NCBI RefSeq assembly: GCF_003019815.1
Contig: NZ_CP027773.1
Span: forward strand, 5,697,501 to 5,761,500
Source: Variovorax sp. PMC12
Lineage (GTDB): Bacteria; Pseudomonadota; Gammaproteobacteria; Burkholderiales; Burkholderiaceae_C
Length of the DNA stretch: 64,000 nucleotides
Reading direction: 5' to 3'
Below are positions 59,474-64,000 of the stretch, one piece after another; the stretch's first letter is position 1; each line of letters opens with the position of its first letter. The position numbers and the translations under genes are program-made. The notes under the pieces were generated by a model. The model searched no databases, was not told the DNA's origin, and was given only the letters and a program-made list of their open reading frames with translations.

Positions 59474-60715
59474 CTACTGCGGCGCGCCATTCTTCCCTGC
59501 TTCGCATGCAACGACGAAATCGGCCCAGAGGGCGAGAGCAGCTCGTCGCTCAGGTATTTCCTCTCGAACGTCGTAGATGGCCTCCATGCCTTTCAGGGTG
59601 TGGTTGAGCGCGATCTCTGAAATTTCTCGCGACACGCCAAGATTGCGCAGATGCCCCTTCGCCGTGCTTCGGGTGTCATGGGGGGTAAAGCGTCGGATGT
59701 CGATGTCGCCTCGCACAAAGGCGCGATTGAAGGCGGCCCAGAGTGTGGTGCGCCCCACCGGCACATCGCCGAGCCGGCGCACCCGATCGATCCGGCGCGC
59801 AGGCACGACCCATTGCGAGTCGCCTGATAGTGCCATCAACTCCCGGAACCAATCCCCGACCACAGTTGGCAGCGGCACTAGGAACCCGCTGCGCGTTTTC
59901 ACGGACTCGTCGGGCACCCACCAGGTGCCAGCTTCGAGATCCACGTCCACTTTTTTGGCCTTCACCAGCTCAACGCCGCGCACGCATGTGACCAGCAGGA
60001 TGCGAAACGCCAGAGCGTTCTCGCGCCCGATGAAGTCGATACCGGACAGCAGGGTCACCAGTTCATCGCGCTGGAGCATCACGCGCTTGCGCGCCGACGG
60101 GCGCGGCCCCTTGAGCGCATTCAGCTTGATGCCGGTGCATGGGTTCGCCGGAATGATCGTGAGGCCGCAGGCGTGATCGAAGAGCTTTGACGCGGTGGTG
60201 AGCACCCTTTTGGTCATGGTCCAGGTGCGCTTGCTGTCCTTGAGCAGCTGCACGATGTCGATGCTCGTGACCTTATCCACCCGGCGAGCGCGCAGCTTCG
60301 GGAGGACGACCTGATCGATGTCCGCGTTTCGATACATGATGGTGCCGTCGGCATAAACGCTGGGGAGCAGCACCTTCTCACGGTAATCCGCCACCAGGTC
60401 GGCAATGGTCCAGGCCGAGGCCGCGCGGCTCTTGCGCTCCTGCTTTTCGGTGGCGGGGTCGGCGCCCTGATCGATAGCTGCGCGCAAGGCGCGGGCCTTC
60501 TCGCGCGCAGCGGCCAGTGCCACGTCGGGATAGTTCCCGATGCTCAGCTCCTTGCGCCGGCCCCCTTCTTCCCTATATCGGAGCACCCAGGCGGCGGTGC
60601 CTGCTTTTGAAAGCGTGAAGGTCAGCCCGTCACCGTCGGACTTGGCGACCGGCTCGCCCTTGGCAATCCAGCGTTTGATTTGAAGGTCGGAAAGGAGGTG
60701 GCTGACTTTTGCCAT
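59474..60715 (-). CDS. int: Tyrosine integrase (P4-like, DUF4102 N-terminus)
   Basis: A 413-aa integrase. Residues ~5-85 form the DUF4102 arm-binding domain (VAKSDGDGLTFTLSKAGTAA, ELSIGNYPDVALAAAREKAR). Catalytic residues: Arg246 (TCVRGVEL), Lys273, His346 and Arg349 (PHDTR), His372 and the nucleophile Tyr381 (GMEAIYDVREE). It integrates the phage, probably in the region 60716-61003. It is transcribed away from the host boundary; ATG at 60713-60715. Confidence 0.9.
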   Translation of the reverse strand: MAKVSHLLSDLQIKRWIAKGEPVAKSDGDGLTFTLSKAGTAAWVLRYREEGGRRKELSIGNYPDVALAAAREKARALRAAIDQGADPATEKQERKSRAASAWTIADLVADYREKVLLPSVYADGTIMYRNADIDQVVLPKLRARRVDKVTSIDIVQLLKDSKRTWTMTKRVLTTASKLFDHACGLTIIPANPCTGIKLNALKGPRPSARKRVMLQRDELVTLLSGIDFIGRENALAFRILLVTCVRGVELVKAKKVDVDLEAGTWWVPDESVKTRSGFLVPLPTVVGDWFRELMALSGDSQWVVPARRIDRVRRLGDVPVGRTTLWAAFNRAFVRGDIDIRRFTPHDTRSTAKGHLRNLGVSREISEIALNHTLKGMEAIYDVREEIPERRAALALWADFVVACEAGKNGAPQ

Positions 60716-61003
60716 CGAGGCGTCCAGTTGGGTAGCTAGAGCGCTGGCTACCCGCCTAGCTACCCAGCATTCATGCGCCAGTGTGACACATTAGGGAGTA
60801 ACTGGAATCACAACTTCCTGAAAAATCAACTACTTAGGCGAGGCAGTGAAGCAGCCTGACACATTGAGAATCACCAATTGAAATTCCAGGTGGCTATCTT
60901 CATGGGGCTTGCAACTTGTTGCTTTCGAAACAGGTCCTTGGGTTTTTGCGGTGCATCCCTCACAGCATATCGCGCAAACCCGGCGCCCTCGCGCCCGCGG
61001 GGC
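60716..61003. other. Prophage-host junction region (probable att site)
   Basis: 288 bp between the integrase start and the 3' end of the host dehydratase gene. It is AT-richer than either side. It holds GGTAGC and GCTACC elements around 60729-60772, able to pair with each other, and two direct copies of TGACACATT at 60784-60792 and 60857-60865. These are plausible arm-type sites. No tRNA is visible. The core cannot be fixed without the other end. Confidence 0.5.
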
Positions 61004-62170
61004 CTATGCGGCCAGCGCCCGCATTTCCGCGATCAGGTCGGCCTTGCCCTCGAAACCGATGCCCGGCAGCGGCGGCAGCGTGACGTAGCCGTTGTCGACC
61101 TTCACGCCATCGGGGAAGCCGCCGTAGGGCTGAAACAGGTCGGGGTAGCTCTCGTTGCCGCCCAGGCCCAGGCCCGCCGCGATGGCCAGCGACATCTGGT
61201 GGCCGCCGTGCGGAATGCAGCGCGATGCCGACCAGCCGTTCTCCTTCAGCATGTCGAGCGTGCGCAGGTACTCCACCAGGCCGTAGCTGAGCGCGCAGTC
61301 GAACTGCAGCCAGTCGCGGTCGGGCCGCATGCCGCCGTGGCGGATCAGGTTGCGCGCGTCCTGCATCGAGAACAGGTTCTCGCCCGTGGCCATCGGGCCG
61401 GCATACACCTCGCCGAGCTTGGCCTGCAGCTCGTAGTCGAGCGGGTCGCCGGCTTCCTCGTACCAGAACAGCGGGTACTGCGACAGCGCGCGGCCGTAGT
61501 CGACGGCGGTCTTCAGGTCGAAGCGGCCGTTGGCGTCCACCGCCAGTTGCTGGCCGGGGCCGAGGATCTTCAGCACCGACTCGATGCGCTCGCAGTCTTC
61601 GGCCAGCGTGGCGCCGCCGATCTTCATCTTCACCACCGAGTAGCCGCGCTCCAGGTAGCTGGTCATCTCGCGCTGCAGGCCTTCCACGCCCTTGCCGGGG
61701 TAGTAGTAGCCGCCCGCCGCGTAGACGAACACGCGCGGGTCCGGCTTGCCGGTGCCGTAGCGCTCGGCCAGCAGCTGGTAGAGCGGCTTGCCCGCGATCT
61801 TGGCGGTGGCGTCCCACACGGCCATGTCGATGGTGCCCACCGCCACCGAGCGCTCGCCGTGGCCGCCGGGCTTCTCGTTGATCATCATGCGGGCCCAGAT
61901 CTTGTGCGGATCGAGGTTCTCGCCCGTCTCGTCGAGCAGCGACGCGGGCTCGGCCTCGAGCAGGCGCGGCAGGAAGCGCTCGCGGATCAGCCCGCCCTGG
62001 CCGTAGCGGCCGTTCGAATTGAAGCCATAGCCGATGACCGGCTTGCCGTCGCGGATCACGTCGGTGACCACGGCCACCAGGCTCAGGGTCATCTTCGAGA
62101 AGTCGATGTAGGCGTTGCGGATGTCCGACTTGATGGGACGCGTGGACTCGAGGATGTTGACGATTTTCAT
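61004..62170 (-). CDS. D-tartrate dehydratase-like enolase-superfamily enzyme
   Basis: A 388-aa mandelate-racemase-type protein. Residues match Bradyrhizobium D-tartrate dehydratase: catalytic Lys183 in VVKMKIGG, metal ligands Asp212, Glu238 and Glu264, and His321 in IPHGGHQMS; the N-terminus IRNAYIDFSKMTLSLVAVVT also fits. It would dehydrate D-tartrate to oxaloacetate. ATG at 62168-62170. This is host DNA, last gene of a minus-strand operon with an SDR and a Bug protein. Confidence 0.8.
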   Translation of the reverse strand: MKIVNILESTRPIKSDIRNAYIDFSKMTLSLVAVVTDVIRDGKPVIGYGFNSNGRYGQGGLIRERFLPRLLEAEPASLLDETGENLDPHKIWARMMINEKPGGHGERSVAVGTIDMAVWDATAKIAGKPLYQLLAERYGTGKPDPRVFVYAAGGYYYPGKGVEGLQREMTSYLERGYSVVKMKIGGATLAEDCERIESVLKILGPGQQLAVDANGRFDLKTAVDYGRALSQYPLFWYEEAGDPLDYELQAKLGEVYAGPMATGENLFSMQDARNLIRHGGMRPDRDWLQFDCALSYGLVEYLRTLDMLKENGWSASRCIPHGGHQMSLAIAAGLGLGGNESYPDLFQPYGGFPDGVKVDNGYVTLPPLPGIGFEGKADLIAEMRALAA

Positions 62171-62205
62171 GATCGGTCTGGGTGGATGGAAAAAGGAAAG
62201 GAGAT

Positions 62206-62913
62206 TCAGCGGTGCAGCGACGAACCGCCGCAGATGGCGACGTCCTGCCCCGTGATGGCCGCCGCCGGCGGCGAAAGAAGAAAGCCCACGAGCGCCGCGA
62301 TTTCCTCCGGCTGGATCAGCCGGCCGATGGGCGGCATGCGCGGCGCGCTGCCCGCGCGTGCCGGGTCCTGCAGCATCGAGGTCTGCGTCGCGCCGGGCGA
62401 CACCACGTTGACGGTCACGCCCTGCGCAGCGACCTCCGCCGCCCAGCTGCGCGCCAGCGCGATCAGCGCGGCCTTGGTCGCCGCGTACTGGCCGCGGCCG
62501 GGCAGCCCCTGCGCGACGCGGCTGCCGACGAACACGACGCGGCCCTTGCCGCGCGCTGCCATCGCGGGCACCAGCGCATCGGCCAGCCGCGTGGCCGCAT
62601 CCACGTGCAGCCGCCACATCAGTTCGCCGCCCGCGTGGTCGAGCGCGCCCAGCTCTCCGACACGCAGCACGCCGGCCGCATGCACCAGCGCATCGGCGTC
62701 CTGGAGCGCAGAGGCCGCACGCGCGATGGCATCGGCATCGCTCAGGTCGACGGCCACGTGCGCGAAGCGCCCGTGAGACAGCGTCGGCCCGGCGAGGTCG
62801 AGCCCGCTCACGCGCCAGCCCGCCTCCAGCAGATGCGACGCGATGGCCCGGCCGATGCCGCCGCTGCTGCCCGTCACCACCGCATGCGGCGCTGTCGCGG
62901 CTTCATTCGACAT
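62206..62913 (-). CDS. SDR-family oxidoreductase
   Basis: A 235-aa short-chain dehydrogenase. Cofactor motif TGSSGGIG at ~15-22, a central VHAAGV motif, and catalytic Ser-x-Tyr-Lys in VGSRVAQGLPGRGQYAATK. It probably oxidises or reduces a hydroxy acid in the same catabolic operon. Overlaps the Bug gene end by 11 bp. Substrate not deducible. Confidence 0.85.
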   Translation of the reverse strand: MSNEAATAPHAVVTGSSGGIGRAIASHLLEAGWRVSGLDLAGPTLSHGRFAHVAVDLSDADAIARAASALQDADALVHAAGVLRVGELGALDHAGGELMWRLHVDAATRLADALVPAMAARGKGRVVFVGSRVAQGLPGRGQYAATKAALIALARSWAAEVAAQGVTVNVVSPGATQTSMLQDPARAGSAPRMPPIGRLIQPEEIAALVGFLLSPPAAAITGQDVAICGGSSLHR

Positions 62914-63874
62914 GGATGTTGCCCTCGACGATGATCTTCTTCGAGCGCGCCATGTCCTCGGCCTGGAACTTCGCGAACTCCTCGACGCTGCCCGGCGTCA
63001 GCAGCAGGCCCTGCGCACCCAGCGTCTCGCGCATGTCGGTGCCCAGTGCCTTGTTGACCTCGGCGTTCAGCCGCTGCGTGATGGCCGCGGGCAGCTTCGC
63101 CGGCCCCCACAGGCCGTACCAGCTGTAGAACTCGTAGCCCGGAATGCTCTCGCCCACCGTGGGCACGTTCGGCAGGCTGGTGGCGCGCGTGGCCGAGGTC
63201 ACGGCAATCACCTTCACCATGCCGCTCTTGTGGTACTGCAGCGAACCGAGGATGGGGTCGATGAAACCGTCGATCTGCCCGCCGATCAGGTCCTGGAAGG
63301 CGGGCGCCGTGCCCTTGTACGGCACGATCAGGTAGTCGAGCCCGCCGCCCGCGCGCTTGAGCAGCTCGGTCGACAGGTGGCCGGCCGATCCGATGGAGCC
63401 CACCGCGAAGGTCATCTTGCCGGGGTGCGCCTTGGCGTACGCGATGAGCGACTTCACGTCCGTCACCGGCAGGTTCTTGTTGACCGCCACCGACAGCGGC
63501 GCCTTGGCCACCAGCGCCACCGGCGTGAAGTCGCGCGTCACCTCGTAGGGCACGGCCTTCATCGTCATCGGCGCGGTGGTGAAGGTCGATGCGTTGAACA
63601 GCAGCGTGTAGCCGTCGGCCGGTGCCTTCGACACCACGTCGGCGCCGATGATGCCGTTGCCGCCGGCGCGGTTCTCCACGATGAAGGTCTGGCCCGTCTG
63701 CTCGCCGAGCTTCTGCGCCAGCAGGCGGCCGATGGTGTCCAGCGTGCCGCCCGGCGGGAACGGAATCACCACGCGCACCGGGCGGCTCGGCCAGGTCTGG
63801 GCGAGGCCGGCGGTGGACGCCGCGGCCAGCGCGAGGGCGGCCAGCGTGGCCCGCAGGAAATGGTTGCGTTGCAT
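62903..63874 (-). CDS. Bug-type (TctC) tricarboxylate-transporter substrate-binding protein
   Basis: A 323-aa periplasmic protein with signal peptide RNHFLRATLAALALAAASTA and cleavage near GLAQ. Typical TctC blocks: WPSRPVRVVIPFPPGGTLDT, VENRAGGNGIIGADVVSKAP, VPYKGTAPAFQDLIGGQIDG. It binds a carboxylate, perhaps tartrate given the adjacent dehydratase. AAGGAG precedes the ATG. Numerous Bug paralogues are typical of Burkholderiales. Confidence 0.9.
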   Translation of the reverse strand: MQRNHFLRATLAALALAAASTAGLAQTWPSRPVRVVIPFPPGGTLDTIGRLLAQKLGEQTGQTFIVENRAGGNGIIGADVVSKAPADGYTLLFNASTFTTAPMTMKAVPYEVTRDFTPVALVAKAPLSVAVNKNLPVTDVKSLIAYAKAHPGKMTFAVGSIGSAGHLSTELLKRAGGGLDYLIVPYKGTAPAFQDLIGGQIDGFIDPILGSLQYHKSGMVKVIAVTSATRATSLPNVPTVGESIPGYEFYSWYGLWGPAKLPAAITQRLNAEVNKALGTDMRETLGAQGLLLTPGSVEEFAKFQAEDMARSKKIIVEGNIHVE

Positions 63875-63933
63875 GTCTCTTGTCTCCTTGTGGTTCTTCG
63901 TCGGGGCATCGCGGATGCCGCGGCGCCGTGGGC

Positions 63934-64000
63934 TCAGCGCTTCGACAGCCCGGCCTGCTCGACGGCCGCGCGCAGCGCATCCATCTCGCGCGCGTTCGGC
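63934..64000 (-). CDS. C-terminal fragment of an upstream host gene (partial)
   Basis: The last ~21 codons of a minus-strand frame entering from the right edge: NAREMDALRAAVEQAGLSKR and stop. The ending is helical. No family can be assigned from such a fragment. It is in line with the Bug gene, 59 bp upstream of it. Confidence 0.5.
   Translation of the reverse strand, partial: PNAREMDALRAAVEQAGLSKR

Noticed and set aside
59331..59507. Longer N-terminus for the HipA-like protein
   Set aside because: It would overlap the integrase end and lacks kinase-like sequence; MYPHIVSLRP fits the family start better.
60878..62776. 632-codon plus-strand frame over the host dehydratase and SDR genes
   Set aside because: Mirror frame of well-supported minus-strand enzymes; His/Arg/Leu-rich composition typical of antisense high-GC frames.

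Overview
The window is about 61 kb of a temperate podovirus-like prophage followed by about 3 kb of host chromosome. GC is high (roughly 65% by eye). The host genes (a Bug-type tricarboxylate-transporter binding protein, an SDR oxidoreductase and a D-tartrate-dehydratase-like enolase-superfamily enzyme) suggest a betaproteobacterium, probably Comamonadaceae or Burkholderiales. The genus is an inference. The phage resembles the Bcep22-like temperate podophages: P22-type portal, N4-gp56-type capsid protein, no visible sheath, tube or tape-measure gene, and one giant PLxRFG 'polyvalent' protein. The left end of the prophage lies outside the window.

Layout. 1-6850, minus strand: early recombination/accessory operon (C5 DNA methylase start, DUF2303, KTSC, YqaJ exonuclease, RecT annealase, and a chain of tiny overlapping genes). 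6851-8722: secreted-protein moron with its own sigma70-type promoter, then a largely gene-free stretch with a repressor-operator cluster. 8723-10052: immunity region (CI-like S24 repressor, DUF1508-like gene, face-to-face promoters and operators). 10053-15760, plus strand: Cro-like gene, then a tightly overlapping replication/recombination operon with a replication initiator carrying an internal GIY-YIG domain, a P-like protein, two HNH-type proteins and a RuvC-like resolvase. 15805-18033: morons and a phage-encoded initiator-type tRNA with a strong terminator. 18087-44629: packaging, capsid and virion genes, interrupted at 23012-24881 by a divergent accessory gene pair. 44639-54436: the 3265-residue polyvalent protein. 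54477-56359: lysis cassette (holin-like, SAR endolysin, Rz, Rz1) plus one small gene. 56356-60715, minus strand: SRAP protein, nucleoside deoxyribosyltransferase, an AT-rich DUF3037/HipA-like kinase pair and the tyrosine integrase. 61004-64000: host operon.

How it works together. The CI/Cro switch selects lysogeny; operators with the same 14-bp palindrome lie on both sides of the repressor gene, about 1.4 kb apart, as in lambda OL/OR. RecT plus YqaJ form a single-strand-annealing recombination pair. The plus-strand virion genes are punctuated by six copies of a short repeat with core CCCTGTAGGG placed at transcription-unit boundaries, by GNRA-loop hairpins around the capsid genes, and by a repeated GGAG-loop hairpin that may be a target of a CsrA-like protein encoded in the same module. 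Accessory genes (possible defence or lysogenic conversion) sit at 7230, 15805-18033, 23012-24881 and next to the integrase.

The best candidates for something new are the CsrA-like protein with its GGAG hairpins, the initiator tRNA with C33, the CCCTGTAGGG boundary repeats, and the accessory cassettes.
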